Origin: Rubripirellula sp.
GTDB lineage: Bacteria; Planctomycetota; Planctomycetia; Pirellulales; Pirellulaceae
DNA length: 64,000 nucleotides
NCBI GenBank assembly: GCA_012270065.1
Contig: JAAXJB010000064.1
Location: forward strand, 72,053 to 136,052
Direction of reading: 5' to 3'
Positions 8,792 through 18,300 of the stretch are shown here, piece by piece. The first letter of the stretch is position 1, and the number at the start of each line of letters is the position of its first letter. The notes under the pieces were generated by a model, which was not told the origin of the DNA, made no database searches, and saw only the letters and a list, made by a program, of their open reading frames with translations. Both the position numbers and the translations under genes were made by a program.

Positions 8792-11700
8792 ATGGCCGGA
8801 CACGGAAGTCTCTGCCCCCGCAATCCGATCTCAAAATCACCCTTCAAGGTGAACCGGTCAAAGTGTGGTCTGACTTGGATACGAGTCATCCTGTTCCCAC
8901 TGCTTGTTACCATGCTTGCAGGAGAACAGGTTTTCGCCAGTGATGCCGCACCCCAACTGTACACATCACAGAACCAGACTCTTGACGTCGCTCTGGATTT
9001 CGAATGGACGAGCCAGGATTCCCAGTATTGTCACTTGCGACTGAAATTGATGGATCAGTCAGCCGGTCATCAATGCGTGATCCGCAAAGTGGAAAACCTG
9101 TCGGATTCCGATGACACTGTTGCCGCATTCAATCTGACTGCGGATGGAAAACGACTGGACATTCAACCGCGCGGTCAAGTCAAGTCTGTTCGATTCCGCC
9201 TGTTCGTGCAGGGCACAAAAGATACACGCGTTACAGTTGATGTTCTGGCTGATCCACGCAATCCGGAAACAAGCCAATTTCAACGGAACCAGCGTGAGAT
9301 GAGTCTGAATGAAATTCTCAAAACTGGAACGCTTTCATCCGGAACTCCGATCACCAGCCCCGAAACTGGACAACCAAAGCCAACGTGGTCCATCAGACGC
9401 GCTGTTACGGACGAACTTCGGATTTCCGAACTCCCTGTAATCCCGATCTATGAACCGGGTGCGACACTGGAACTGACAGCTGCCATCAACGCAATGAACC
9501 GGCATTCATCGTCAGTTCTGACCTTGCACTATTCAATCATTCAGGTGTCCAGCCAAAAAACAATTGAACGACATAGGCGTTCAGTCAGTGTCAATACGGA
9601 GGGCAACAGCGAGACCATTCCGATCTCTGTTATCGTCCCCGATGCTCCCGGGGTATACGAAATAAGCTGTCATCTGAGTGAGGATGATGAGCGCATCTGG
9701 GACCGCTTGAGACGACGCGAATCCCGACTCCTGAAAACGGGACGTCCCTTCTTTGTTCTACCCGGAAAAGAGTCGACTACCTCCTTGTCGACAGAGTCCT
9801 GGACGACAGCTGGAACGATCAGACCATCGGAATCCACCTGGTCCGTGGGCCAATGGTTACCTAAAACGACAACACGCTTCATTCCCGGTGTCAATTCTGC
9901 TGAACCAACCAACCAGCTTGGAAAAACCCAACACGGAGACGAAACCGTCTCAATTCTGTCATCCGCGACCCCTTTTCAAGCCACTCTGCCAATTCTGACA
10001 CCCGGAAACCCACACAAAATTACACTTCGTTTGCCAGCAACGCAGAATGTCAAGCTCCAAATCCAAGTCGGCGGACTCTATGATCGAGATGACCCCGCTA
10101 CAGATTTCGTGCTCAATGACACAAAATCCATCGACTCGAATGAACAATGGCGAACTTGCACTTTCGTGCATTATCCTGCGAAAGATGACCAGATATGGCT
10201 CACGAATCTTTCAGAAGATGAATTGCTGATCGAGTCCATTGACGTGCAAGCCGGACCGCCTGCACTGACAAAATCTGCCAACAACGTGGTCGCCCAACCG
10301 GTTTTCAATCAGCATCGTACATCCATCCTGCATCTCGACGACATTGAATGGGTCGAATCGCTCTCCAAGGATGTAGCGACTGGGAATTCGTACGATGAGT
10401 TCGACATCCAGACCATTCAAGCCCTGAAACTCTGGGTTGCTTTGCATCGAATCTGTGATCTTGCCAAAGCCAATGGCATGAACGGAATCATGTTCCCGGC
10501 AAACACTGGTGGAAAGACCCTGTTTCAAACACGCAGCATGCTGCCGAGGAAAGATTCCCGATACCCGGAATCCAACCAGCTGGCCCTCGCAATTGCGTTG
10601 ATGGCCAACAAGGATCTGACCGCGCAAGTCAGACTTGACCCCAACTTTCAGCTTACACCTGTGGAGCAGGCGATACGCGAGAATCCCGATCTGATTCAAC
10701 AATTCACCAGAACGCAGAATCGTAATGTCTTTCAGTACAATCTGCTACATCCGCTCGTGCAGGACAACCTGCAGAAACTGGTCGCCGAGCTGACATTTCA
10801 ATGCAGTGATTTCGAACACTTCGCCGGGATCACGATCAACTGCGGATCCAACAGCCACCTGCAACCCATTCGGCAGATTTTCAGTGATGACGCAACTCTG
10901 ATCGCATTCGCTAAATCACTCAAGGTGAACGTAAATATCGAACAACTGCGTTCATGGTCGCAAACTGATGGCAGGTCTACCTATGAGAAATGGGTGATGC
11001 AAGCGACGAATCTCTGTTTCCAGCAACTGCAGAGCATTGATCCACAAATCTCACTCAACCTGCAGTTTGAACCGCATCAGAATTCGGCTCGAAAAACTGA
11101 CGCAGCTTCTTTGCTGACATTCCAACCGGACGAAACTTTCCCGGTTGCTATTGGACGGTCTTTTGCCTACCGCGAACCACCAGCGCTGGTACGCGAAATG
11201 CTACGTGTTCCGTCAAAAGTCAATGAGCCTGAATCCGGGGCAACCACGTTTTTCGATACGGCAATGCAGGTCAACCAAGTACCACTTGTTCAACCTGAGA
11301 GCGTCATTCTCGAGGATACTTGCCATCTCATTGAACGTCGTGATCCCGGCAATCTTGTGATCACGCTTCCCTTGCATGGTCGAGTATTACAGTCAGAGTT
11401 GGCAACTCTGCTGCAAACCTTTCAGGCGATGCCAAGAAAAGGGCTGGAGTCAGTGGAGGTAGCGAGCAAGGCCCAAAACGTGGTCTGCCTGAAACGCGTG
11501 CAGAGTGATGGGTACCTTTATCTGGCGTGTCTTTGTCTGACGCCTTGGGCAAACGATCTGGAAGTCAAAACCAGTCAACCGGTCGAGTGGGAACTGATTA
11601 GCGGAAATTCAAATGACTTTGAAATCGAAAAACTGGGCAAAACGACAGCAAGATTCAAAGTACCGGAAGGAAAGTTGATCCTGCTGCGTTCAAGACAGCC

Positions 11701-12553
11701 AGCTGCAGAAATTCAAATCGTATCATGTAAAACCCGGCTCAGTGGAGGATCTGAAACGCTGGCCGAGATCAAGAGCCAGGTCACGTTGATCGCTCAAAGA
11801 ATTGGAATCCTGTTCGACTTCGATTCATATGACGCCTTGAACAACGGGAGCTTCGAAAATGCAAACGGAATGGGATTGGTGGGATGGTTGCACGCCCAGC
11901 ATCCCGCAGGATGTGTTCGTGTCGACGATGCAAAGTCTCTTGCTGGAAAAAACTCGATTTTGCTTACTACCGAAACAAATACGACAGCAAGAACCTGGCT
12001 CGTGAGCGAAACCATCACGCCACCCGAATCGGGACGACTTGCAGTCTCCTTGGCGTGTCTGGCCGAAACGGGTCAGAACATCGGAACACACCGCCTGAGA
12101 GTATCACTTGAAGCCACAGTGGATGAAAAACCGGTCCGCTATTCAAGTGAATTCGATATCCCAAAAAACGGAAAATGGGGAAATCGGGAAGTACGCCTTG
12201 AAGCTCTCAACATCGATGCCAGCAAAATGCATTCCCTGCGACTTACCATTGACAGTCTTTCAAGTGGTCGCATCTGGATCGATGACATCCGGTTACATGA
12301 TCAGTTTCCCACGATCAGTGAACGCGATGAGCTGCAAAGCGAAGCTTTTCTGGCTGTTCAAGGCCTGCAAAAAAACAACCTTGCCCCGGCAGGTCGCCTG
12401 TTGCAAAACGGATGGGCACAACATCTATTGAAGTTGTCAGAGATACAGACGACAGCACCGGCAACAACAGAAGTGGACAAAACTGAGCCCCAGGATGCAC
12501 CGGGAATCGCCGAGCGTATCCGCGACTGGATTCCTCGAACCTTGCGTTTTTGA
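8792..12553 (+). CDS. large secreted protein with possible glycosidase-like barrel and C-terminal beta domain
   Basis: This 1253-aa exported protein has a hydrophobic signal at about residues 28-48 ending near 'QVFASDAA'. The first 450 residues look beta-rich. About 530-790 resembles a TIM-barrel of the glycoside-hydrolase-like (GHL10/DUF187) type, with 'ANGMNGIMFPAN', 'LAIALMANKDLTAQVRLD' and 'FAGITINCGSN'. About 1080-1190 looks like a jelly-roll carbohydrate-binding module ('NNGSFENANGMGLVGW' and 'GRIWIDDIRLHD'). I cannot point to certain catalytic acids, so enzymatic activity is not claimed. The signal sits unusually far from the start, so a later start is possible. The anchored protein at 12583 follows after 29 bp and is probably co-transcribed. 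Confidence 0.75.
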   Translation: MAGHGSLCPRNPISKSPFKVNRSKCGLTWIRVILFPLLVTMLAGEQVFASDAAPQLYTSQNQTLDVALDFEWTSQDSQYCHLRLKLMDQSAGHQCVIRKVENLSDSDDTVAAFNLTADGKRLDIQPRGQVKSVRFRLFVQGTKDTRVTVDVLADPRNPETSQFQRNQREMSLNEILKTGTLSSGTPITSPETGQPKPTWSIRRAVTDELRISELPVIPIYEPGATLELTAAINAMNRHSSSVLTLHYSIIQVSSQKTIERHRRSVSVNTEGNSETIPISVIVPDAPGVYEISCHLSEDDERIWDRLRRRESRLLKTGRPFFVLPGKESTTSLSTESWTTAGTIRPSESTWSVGQWLPKTTTRFIPGVNSAEPTNQLGKTQHGDETVSILSSATPFQATLPILTPGNPHKITLRLPATQNVKLQIQVGGLYDRDDPATDFVLNDTKSIDSNEQWRTCTFVHYPAKDDQIWLTNLSEDELLIESIDVQAGPPALTKSANNVVAQPVFNQHRTSILHLDDIEWVESLSKDVATGNSYDEFDIQTIQALKLWVALHRICDLAKANGMNGIMFPANTGGKTLFQTRSMLPRKDSRYPESNQLALAIALMANKDLTAQVRLDPNFQLTPVEQAIRENPDLIQQFTRTQNRNVFQYNLLHPLVQDNLQKLVAELTFQCSDFEHFAGITINCGSNSHLQPIRQIFSDDATLIAFAKSLKVNVNIEQLRSWSQTDGRSTYEKWVMQATNLCFQQLQSIDPQISLNLQFEPHQNSARKTDAASLLTFQPDETFPVAIGRSFAYREPPALVREMLRVPSKVNEPESGATTFFDTAMQVNQVPLVQPESVILEDTCHLIERRDPGNLVITLPLHGRVLQSELATLLQTFQAMPRKGLESVEVASKAQNVVCLKRVQSDGYLYLACLCLTPWANDLEVKTSQPVEWELISGNSNDFEIEKLGKTTARFKVPEGKLILLRSRQPAAEIQIVSCKTRLSGGSETLAEIKSQVTLIAQRIGILFDFDSYDALNNGSFENANGMGLVGWLHAQHPAGCVRVDDAKSLAGKNSILLTTETNTTARTWLVSETITPPESGRLAVSLACLAETGQNIGTHRLRVSLEATVDEKPVRYSSEFDIPKNGKWGNREVRLEALNIDASKMHSLRLTIDSLSSGRIWIDDIRLHDQFPTISERDELQSEAFLAVQGLQKNNLAPAGRLLQNGWAQHLLKLSEIQTTAPATTEVDKTEPQDAPGIAERIRDWIPRTLRF

Positions 12554-12582
12554 TCAACTGGCTGCCAAACAGGTAATCCACC

Positions 12583-13374
12583 ATGAACCGATGGATCAAA
12601 CGGATCGGCTTCACTGTTCTGGTGATTCTTGTACTTGTCTGTTTCGCAGTAATCTGGCTACTGGAACAGACGAAGATCGTTCCGGAATTCTACACGGAAG
12701 CAACGCAAAATCGCTCTGCAAATACTGAAGCCGCAAGCAAGGCACTGACGGCCAACGTCACGAAGCTGCAAAAGGATCTGGCGAGACCCGGGTTTTGGGA
12801 GGCAACCTTCAACGAGAGTGACATCAATGCATGGCTCATCGAACAGCTACCACTGAAATTTCAACAGCTCCAGAAGGCCGGGGCCAGAGATCCGAGAATC
12901 TGCATCAAGAACGAATACCTGCTGGCAGCGGCACGCTACTCCGATTCGACTCTGGATACAGTCCTTTCCTGCCGATTACAAATTGAATTGACAGAACAAC
13001 CAAACCTGCTTGCAGTCCATGTCAGTGAACTGAAAGCGGGTGCCGTGTCTATTCCGCTGAGTCAGTTCATCAATGAAGTCACTCAGGAAACTGACCAGAG
13101 TGGGGTTGATCTCCGCTGGGATCACACCGACGAAGGACCAATTGCTTTGATCCAAATACCCAGCGAGCATCCCGATTATGCTCATGGCCCTGTCATCATT
13201 GAATCAATCCGCTTCACCAACGGAGCAGTCATTCTTTCGGGTCGGACGGGTGAAAGAGCTGCAGGTTGTTATCAGCCAAGAAGCCCGATCTATCGCTTCG
13301 TGACCTATCATTCTGACGAAAATCGTAATTCAAAAGCTGGCTCGAAGTCCCGCTCAGTCCCCAAACGCCGTTGA
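12583..13374 (+). CDS. single-pass membrane protein of unknown function
   Basis: This 263-aa protein has an N-terminal transmembrane helix (residues about 9-29, 'FTVLVILVLVCFAVIWLL') followed by an extracytoplasmic domain of mixed alpha/beta appearance ending in a basic tail. I recognise no family. It follows the large secreted protein after 29 bp. Its 3' end overlaps the convergent LigD-like gene by 67 bp. Confidence 0.65.
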   Translation: MNRWIKRIGFTVLVILVLVCFAVIWLLEQTKIVPEFYTEATQNRSANTEAASKALTANVTKLQKDLARPGFWEATFNESDINAWLIEQLPLKFQQLQKAGARDPRICIKNEYLLAAARYSDSTLDTVLSCRLQIELTEQPNLLAVHVSELKAGAVSIPLSQFINEVTQETDQSGVDLRWDHTDEGPIALIQIPSEHPDYAHGPVIIESIRFTNGAVILSGRTGERAAGCYQPRSPIYRFVTYHSDENRNSKAGSKSRSVPKRR

Positions 13375-13742
13375 GTAATCTCCACTCGAGCGTATCGGGA
13401 ATCGCAATCCAGCTGCCACGCCAGACGCGCGTGAAAAGCCACGTCGCCTGATATTTTTTTCAAATGGGTGAACTCGCCAGCAAGTAGTCTTCGAACACTC
13501 CCTCGGCCCCCGCCAATTTCGCCTTCACGATCAAGGTAGATCAATCGGTGGTCAGGCAGTTGATGACAGGGCAGCTCGAATGAAGTCCCAAAGTCCGTCA
13601 CCACTTTCGTCGACCAGGTGGTAAGTGCTTCTCCTGACTCGAACAGCCAATCCAAATGCGTCTCTGTTGTTCGCATGAATTGTGGTCCAACCTCATGCAG
13701 AAGAACGACGAAACGTTGCGCAGAATCACTCTTATCAGTCAT
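13308..13742 (-). CDS. stand-alone LigD 3'-phosphoesterase-like domain protein
   Basis: This 144-aa protein resembles the N-terminal phosphoesterase domain of bacterial NHEJ ligase LigD. Signature parts are 'FVVLLHE', then 'THLDWLFESG', a Trp in 'LTTW', and 'PDHRLIYLDREGEIGGGRG'. By comparison with Pseudomonas LigD (His42, His48, Asp50, Arg52, His84, Tyr88), the three His, the Asp and the Tyr have counterparts, whereas the Arg52 position is Leu. In LigD this domain heals 3' ends by removing ribonucleosides and phosphates. No ligase, polymerase or Ku gene is nearby. Its 3' end overlaps the gene at 12583-13374 on the other strand. Confidence 0.7.
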   Translation of the reverse strand: MTDKSDSAQRFVVLLHEVGPQFMRTTETHLDWLFESGEALTTWSTKVVTDFGTSFELPCHQLPDHRLIYLDREGEIGGGRGSVRRLLAGEFTHLKKISGDVAFHARLAWQLDCDSRYARVEITQRRLGTERDFEPAFELRFSSE

Positions 13743-13823
13743 TTGTGATTTTCTACCCGTTCTGCTTCTTGATCGACCAGCTCGAAACCAATGTCATCAG
13801 ATGACACCCATTCAACAGCAGCA

Positions 13824-16235
13824 TCATGGTTTTGGTACTGCCTGATACTGGCTGAGAAACCGCTCATCCATCTTTTTTTGGGTAAGAAGAATGAATTGCG
13901 CTCGGCGATATGCTTCCTGCTTCTTCCCCATTCGCTGCAACACATCAATGGCCGACAGTTTTGCTTCATGCCAATTATCTGAACCCTGCGGCAAACCGGA
14001 AGCCAATTCATCCCAGAATCCGATTCCTGCCTCCTGCGCACCCCTGTTAGCCGTTCCCACCAGCATTTCAGCTGATGCTTTCAGCGACTGCAAGGGATTC
14101 TCTGACTTCTGATTCACCTCCTTGAGCACTTCGATTGCCCGATTGACATCATCGCTCCAAAGACACCGTTCTGCTAAAGCCATGGAAACGGGTGCAGCGT
14201 TCAACCAGTTCGTCAATATCGCAACCGTTCTTTTCCGCAAAGCTGGATCAGAACGGGCATCCTTCATGAGTCGCCGCTCCACCTGACCGAGTAAATCACC
14301 CGGTGGTTTTTGGCTGGGCAGCTTTCCACTGCGCCGAAATTCGAGCAGCGAATCAATGAATGGATCCTGTGGCAACTTATCCGGTCCGTTCGCCTGAAGA
14401 TTGCCAAGTTCAGAACGTTTGAGATACAAGCCACAGATCAGACGAAAGTAGCTTCGCATCGTCTCATTACTGGCGAGCCTGTTCATGGTGGCCAGGAACA
14501 ACTCTGTTGACTTCTGGCGATCAGATAAACTTGCCTGTCGACCACTCTCTGCGTTTGTTGGAACTGATTCTAACGCCGTATTCTGCAAAACCAGCAGCCA
14601 TGAGTCAGCGATCGTCTTTGCCAGGTCCTGATCAATGTTTCCCGCGTCAACACCTGAAAGAACAGAGGCTGCATCCAGATAACGTTTCTGTGATTTGAGA
14701 ATGTTCCCCAACCATGCGCGAATGGATCTGGAATTGGAACTGTCCGGCCACCGCTCCAGATTCATACTCAAAATCGATTCCAGCCGTTTCACGATCTGTG
14801 GGTCTGCAAGATCCTGTTTGGTGAGCAGGATGGCAGCCTGAAGATGTGTTGCCTGCGATTGTTTTGCGTCGGGTTTTGCCAACGATATGTTCTGCAGTAA
14901 ATCGATGGCATCATCCATCCGTTTGGCAGCCAGAAACGCAGCAGCCGCTTCAGCAACCCGCTTCATGGCACGATCAGGATCTCCTTCGGCTGCGGCCGCA
15001 GCTGCCAGCAGATCGCCAGCCCTGCTGGGATCGCCACGACGCAACCAATCCTGGCCCTGCGCTGCGATGAGTGAGGGATCCACTGTGGATGGTGACTGGC
15101 CAGTGGAATTCAGATGCGACAATGCAACAGCATCAGCACGACGTCGTGCGAACGGTCCACCTCGCCGTTGAATCGCATCCAGCCAATCACCAACACCACG
15201 CCCCTGATTGACCACCAACAGAAACTCCAGCCGGGCCAAATCCATCTCCGGCGCCTGTGGCGCCGCCTCCGGTACATCACCGAAATATTCGTTCAGCAGC
15301 TTTCGCCCCAGCTCGGTCTGACCCTGAGCAATGCACAACCTCACCTTGAGAGCCTGCAATCTGGTCGGGACCACACCATTGGACTGGAGCATCAATTCGT
15401 TCAACAAAGCATCACAACGTTCAAACTGTTTTGCTCTGAATACAGCTTCGATGCGTAATCTCTCAACTTCTTTTCGTGCCATGGTCCCAGCGGGCAAGCG
15501 ACCCATGGCATCATCAGCGACCTGCTCTGCTTTCGTAGCCGCAGCGATCGATTCCGCGCTACCGTCAGGGAACAGATCCGTTTGCACGAGAGCGAGTGTG
15601 ACCATTTTGATTTGAAGTTGCTGTCCAAGCCGATTCAAATCGGCGATCTTTCCCCGACTCCCGGCACTTCGATCCGATGCAAGGGCCGCTGTGCTTTCCT
15701 GAATTTCATCAACAAGCGTTGTCACATGGTTCATTGCCGTCAGCAGCCGTCTGGTGGCAAACTCCTGAACGTTTTCGTTACTTGGGGATACCACTGCTCG
15801 CAGCACACTATAAAGAGCGGCGGATTTCTCACTCTCCAGCAACTGTGCTTTTAAAAATAAAGCACGTGGGTGATCAGGATAGGCACGCAACAAGTCACTG
15901 ACAGGCTGCTGAACTTCAAGTAATTCTGCCTCGTCAAATGTACCGCGTATCATCTGCTGTGCTGTCAAAGTCTCTGACTGTCTGATCTTCCATCTGGCAG
16001 CTGAATCGCTCTGAAGCGGTATACCGCTTGATCGTAAACGGCAAAGCTCCAAAGCATCATCAAACCTTCCACGATCCAACAGAGCCTGAATCAGATCCTG
16101 ATCAAGATCCCGAGTCTTACGACCAACATCTGCGAATTTCTGATCAGCCAAAAGACTACGCCAACACGGGGTGCCAAACCACACAAGAAGCATGGCAAGC
16201 GTCAGCATGACTTTGCATTGTCCAAATCGAATCAT
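13824..16235 (-). CDS. secreted TPR-repeat protein
   Basis: This 803-aa protein has a signal peptide (about residues 8-31, 'VMLTLAMLLVWFGTPCW') and is otherwise almost entirely helical, with many 34-residue TPR-like units ('RFDDALELCRLRSSG', 'RAYPDHPRALFLKAQLLE', 'WLRRGDPSRAGDLLAAAAA'). It begins 2 bp after the second exbD gene and so belongs to that operon. ExbD-linked TPR proteins are common in planctomycetes and probably act as periplasmic scaffolds for a Tol/Exb-type energised complex; the exact role is inferred only. Confidence 0.8.
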   Translation of the reverse strand: MIRFGQCKVMLTLAMLLVWFGTPCWRSLLADQKFADVGRKTRDLDQDLIQALLDRGRFDDALELCRLRSSGIPLQSDSAARWKIRQSETLTAQQMIRGTFDEAELLEVQQPVSDLLRAYPDHPRALFLKAQLLESEKSAALYSVLRAVVSPSNENVQEFATRRLLTAMNHVTTLVDEIQESTAALASDRSAGSRGKIADLNRLGQQLQIKMVTLALVQTDLFPDGSAESIAAATKAEQVADDAMGRLPAGTMARKEVERLRIEAVFRAKQFERCDALLNELMLQSNGVVPTRLQALKVRLCIAQGQTELGRKLLNEYFGDVPEAAPQAPEMDLARLEFLLVVNQGRGVGDWLDAIQRRGGPFARRRADAVALSHLNSTGQSPSTVDPSLIAAQGQDWLRRGDPSRAGDLLAAAAAAEGDPDRAMKRVAEAAAAFLAAKRMDDAIDLLQNISLAKPDAKQSQATHLQAAILLTKQDLADPQIVKRLESILSMNLERWPDSSNSRSIRAWLGNILKSQKRYLDAASVLSGVDAGNIDQDLAKTIADSWLLVLQNTALESVPTNAESGRQASLSDRQKSTELFLATMNRLASNETMRSYFRLICGLYLKRSELGNLQANGPDKLPQDPFIDSLLEFRRSGKLPSQKPPGDLLGQVERRLMKDARSDPALRKRTVAILTNWLNAAPVSMALAERCLWSDDVNRAIEVLKEVNQKSENPLQSLKASAEMLVGTANRGAQEAGIGFWDELASGLPQGSDNWHEAKLSAIDVLQRMGKKQEAYRRAQFILLTQKKMDERFLSQYQAVPKP

Positions 16236-16237
16236 GC

Positions 16238-16681
16238 TTACTCCGGCTTCGCGGCGAAGAGCACGCGGTCGAGACCAGCGGCGCGTGCCGCATCATAAGC
16301 CTCCACAGCAATGTCCATGGTAACCTTTTCATCTGGATCAACGATCACTGGGGGTTGGACCCCCAGTGCAGTAATCTCAGTCAGCCGGGCTTTCAAATCA
16401 CTCATCTGCCCAAGCTCCTCCCCATTCAGAACAATTTGTACTCCTTCAGCCTGCCACAACAGCCGAATGATGATCTCATCAAACTTTTCGACTGGTGGCG
16501 TATCACTGGATTCTTCCGCCGCTCCCATGGGTAACTCAGCCAGCGAACCAGGCAAATCAAACTCGGGCAGTTCAAAGCTGGTTGTCCAGACAAAAAACAC
16601 GAGCAGCAGAAAAACCACGTCAATCATGGGGGTCATTTTCAATTCCAATGAATCATCATTGGAAGTGGGTGGCAATTTCAT
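16238..16681 (-). CDS. ExbD/TolR family biopolymer transport protein
   Basis: This 147-aa protein has the family layout: a short cytoplasmic N-terminus, then 'LKMTPMIDVVFLLLVFFVWTTSF' as the single transmembrane helix carrying the proton-relay Asp, then a periplasmic domain ending in 'GLDRVLFAAKPE'. ExbD/TolR subunits work with an ExbB/TolQ/MotA-type channel to transmit proton motive force to the envelope. Its start overlaps the stop of the upstream exbD by 4 bp (16678-16681). A long acidic loop (about 50-65) distinguishes it from its neighbour. Confidence 0.92.
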   Translation of the reverse strand: MKLPPTSNDDSLELKMTPMIDVVFLLLVFFVWTTSFELPEFDLPGSLAELPMGAAEESSDTPPVEKFDEIIIRLLWQAEGVQIVLNGEELGQMSDLKARLTEITALGVQPPVIVDPDEKVTMDIAVEAYDAARAAGLDRVLFAAKPE

Positions 16682-17100
16682 GGTCCGGCCCCCTCGCGAA
16701 CCGCAATGTTGGCATCCGTGATTCCAGCCAAGGCAGCCTCTCGAAGCAACGGTTCAACCTGTTGATACTCGACGGCACCATCTGTTCGAATGCGGATGGC
16801 TGCAGCCGAACCCTGCCGGGTCTTGAGGTCAGAAAAAATTGCCCGCAAGTTGGATAAATCGACGACATTCCCGGAAACCAGCCAACGTGCATCCTGATCG
16901 ACACTGATCGTCAATGGAGCTTTTTCTGGATCAACCGGATCAAACGTGGAAGCAACCGGCAGGTCCAGCGGTAACCGGTTTTCCTGCCGTGCGAGATGGC
17001 TGGAAACAAGAAAAAAAATGATCAACAGAAAAACCACGTCAATCATCGGAGTCATGTTGGCGCCAACACTGCGGCGATTTCCTTGATTGGGAATTTGCAT
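16678..17100 (-). CDS. ExbD/TolR family biopolymer transport protein
   Basis: This 140-aa protein starts at the ATG at 17100; the frame is open further upstream but that part overlaps the divergent methyltransferase and looks non-coding. The motif 'NMTPMIDVVFLLIIFFLVSSH' marks the transmembrane helix with the conserved Asp, and the C-terminal 'GITDANIAVREG' closes the periplasmic domain. It is the first gene of an operon with the second ExbD and the 803-aa TPR protein. No ExbB/TolQ partner gene lies in the window, so the channel subunit must be encoded elsewhere. Confidence 0.92.
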   Translation of the reverse strand: MQIPNQGNRRSVGANMTPMIDVVFLLIIFFLVSSHLARQENRLPLDLPVASTFDPVDPEKAPLTISVDQDARWLVSGNVVDLSNLRAIFSDLKTRQGSAAAIRIRTDGAVEYQQVEPLLREAALAGITDANIAVREGAGP

Positions 17101-17196
17101 TCTCCCATGGTACCTCACGATCGGGTTCCAATCCGATACCCTGTTACTCCTGAATTCTGCTTTTGCGACGGGTCCGAACGACTGGAACATGATTTC

Positions 17197-17799
17197 ATGG
17201 GCGAAAATACAACCTTCCTGAAGAACTTCCTGCGAAATCCAGGACAAGTGGGGGCGATCGCACCTAGCAGCAGCCATCTGGTCAAGATGATGGTGGACTG
17301 GTTTGAGTGGGAACGAATCCGCAATGTGGTTGAATTCGGACCTGGAACAGGTGTCTTCACCCGGGCCATCACTGAACGGCTCCACCCTGAAAGCAAGTTT
17401 TTCGCAGTCGAGAAATCCACTGAGATGGCAGAAGTCACACGAAACCGATGCCCCGAAATCAAGGTCTACAACGACAGCGTGACAAACATCGCTCAGCTCT
17501 GCGAGCAAGAGTCGATCGACAAGATTGATGCTGTGATCTGCGGACTGCCATGGGCCTCATTTCCCGAATCTCTTCAGACCGAAATCATGGAATCCATGTT
17601 GGCTGTGCTTGCCCCGAAAGCTCAATTCGCAACATTCGCTTATTGGCAGGGAGTCGTGCTTCCGGCTGGCATCCGCTTCAATCGAAGACTACGGAACACT
17701 TTTGCAAAGGTGGAACGAAGTCCAAGTGTCTGGCTGAACCTGCCGCCAGCTTTCGTTTACCGCTGTACGCAACCTTTTCTGCCGGAACCGGGCAAGTGA
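17197..17799 (+). CDS. class I SAM-dependent methyltransferase, phospholipid N-methyltransferase-like
   Basis: From the ATG at 17197 the product is 200 aa. It has 'FLRNPGQVGAIAPSS' near the N-terminus, typical of PmtA-like and KsgA-related methyltransferases, then the SAM-binding motif I 'VVEFGPGTGVFT', an acidic motif II 'FFAVEKS', and 'ICGLPWASFP' where rRNA dimethylases have NLPY. The likely reaction is methylation of phosphatidylethanolamine-type lipids, but a different substrate is possible. A start at 17107 is also open; the longer N-terminus looks unlike the family. It is divergent from the exbD operon. Confidence 0.8.
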   Translation: MGENTTFLKNFLRNPGQVGAIAPSSSHLVKMMVDWFEWERIRNVVEFGPGTGVFTRAITERLHPESKFFAVEKSTEMAEVTRNRCPEIKVYNDSVTNIAQLCEQESIDKIDAVICGLPWASFPESLQTEIMESMLAVLAPKAQFATFAYWQGVVLPAGIRFNRRLRNTFAKVERSPSVWLNLPPAFVYRCTQPFLPEPGK

Positions 17800-18300
17800 A
17801 AACATGCTTTCTCCGGGTTCCCGAAACAAACAGATTCAGTCGAAAGAGAAAACTCTGCTGAGTAATTTGGCATGCTGACTGGATGACTCCGATCATGCAT
17901 TCCACCCCACTGTCGATCCGTTTCAAATGCTGAACATCGCTCGTCGACAAACAACCGGGTTGGTCTTCCCATGCACACGGAATCACCCTCAAACGAAGCA
18001 GGCAATTCCCGTCATGTCCTTGATCATGAGCAACGACCCGGAAGGTCGATTCTACCCGAACCAGAATTGAGACAATTTTCCGCTGGATACGGACCCTGTA
18101 CTGACACGATCCCCTATCATGCACCAACGAAGGAATCATTCAGTGCGACTGGGAACATTGGCAGTATCCCACCAGTCAAATATCCAGCGTTGTCGATTTT
18201 CAGCAAGTTGACATTGGTGATTTGTAGCCGTTTTGGAATGACTGCGGTTACACTGTCAGTAACGTCCGTTCATCAAAAACCCATACGACCCATCATTCAC
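17800..18300. other. 501-bp stretch with no supported gene
   Basis: Frames are open here on both strands, but none has protein-like composition. The plus frame running into the cytochrome gene from 17971 has a signal peptide only from 18301. A TTGACA occurs at 18208-18213 but no good -10 follows at the right distance. No repeats, RNA gene or terminator are recognised. It probably holds the promoter of the PSD1/DUF1501 operon. Confidence 0.5.

Noticed and set aside
16311-16721. 136-aa plus-strand frame
   Set aside because: Antisense to a clear ExbD gene.
17678-18139. 153-aa minus-strand frame
   Set aside because: Its 3' part is antisense to the methyltransferase gene and the rest is compositionally like non-coding DNA.
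18208-18213. TTGACA as a promoter for the PSD1/DUF1553 gene
   Set aside because: No TATAAT-like hexamer follows at 16-18 bp.
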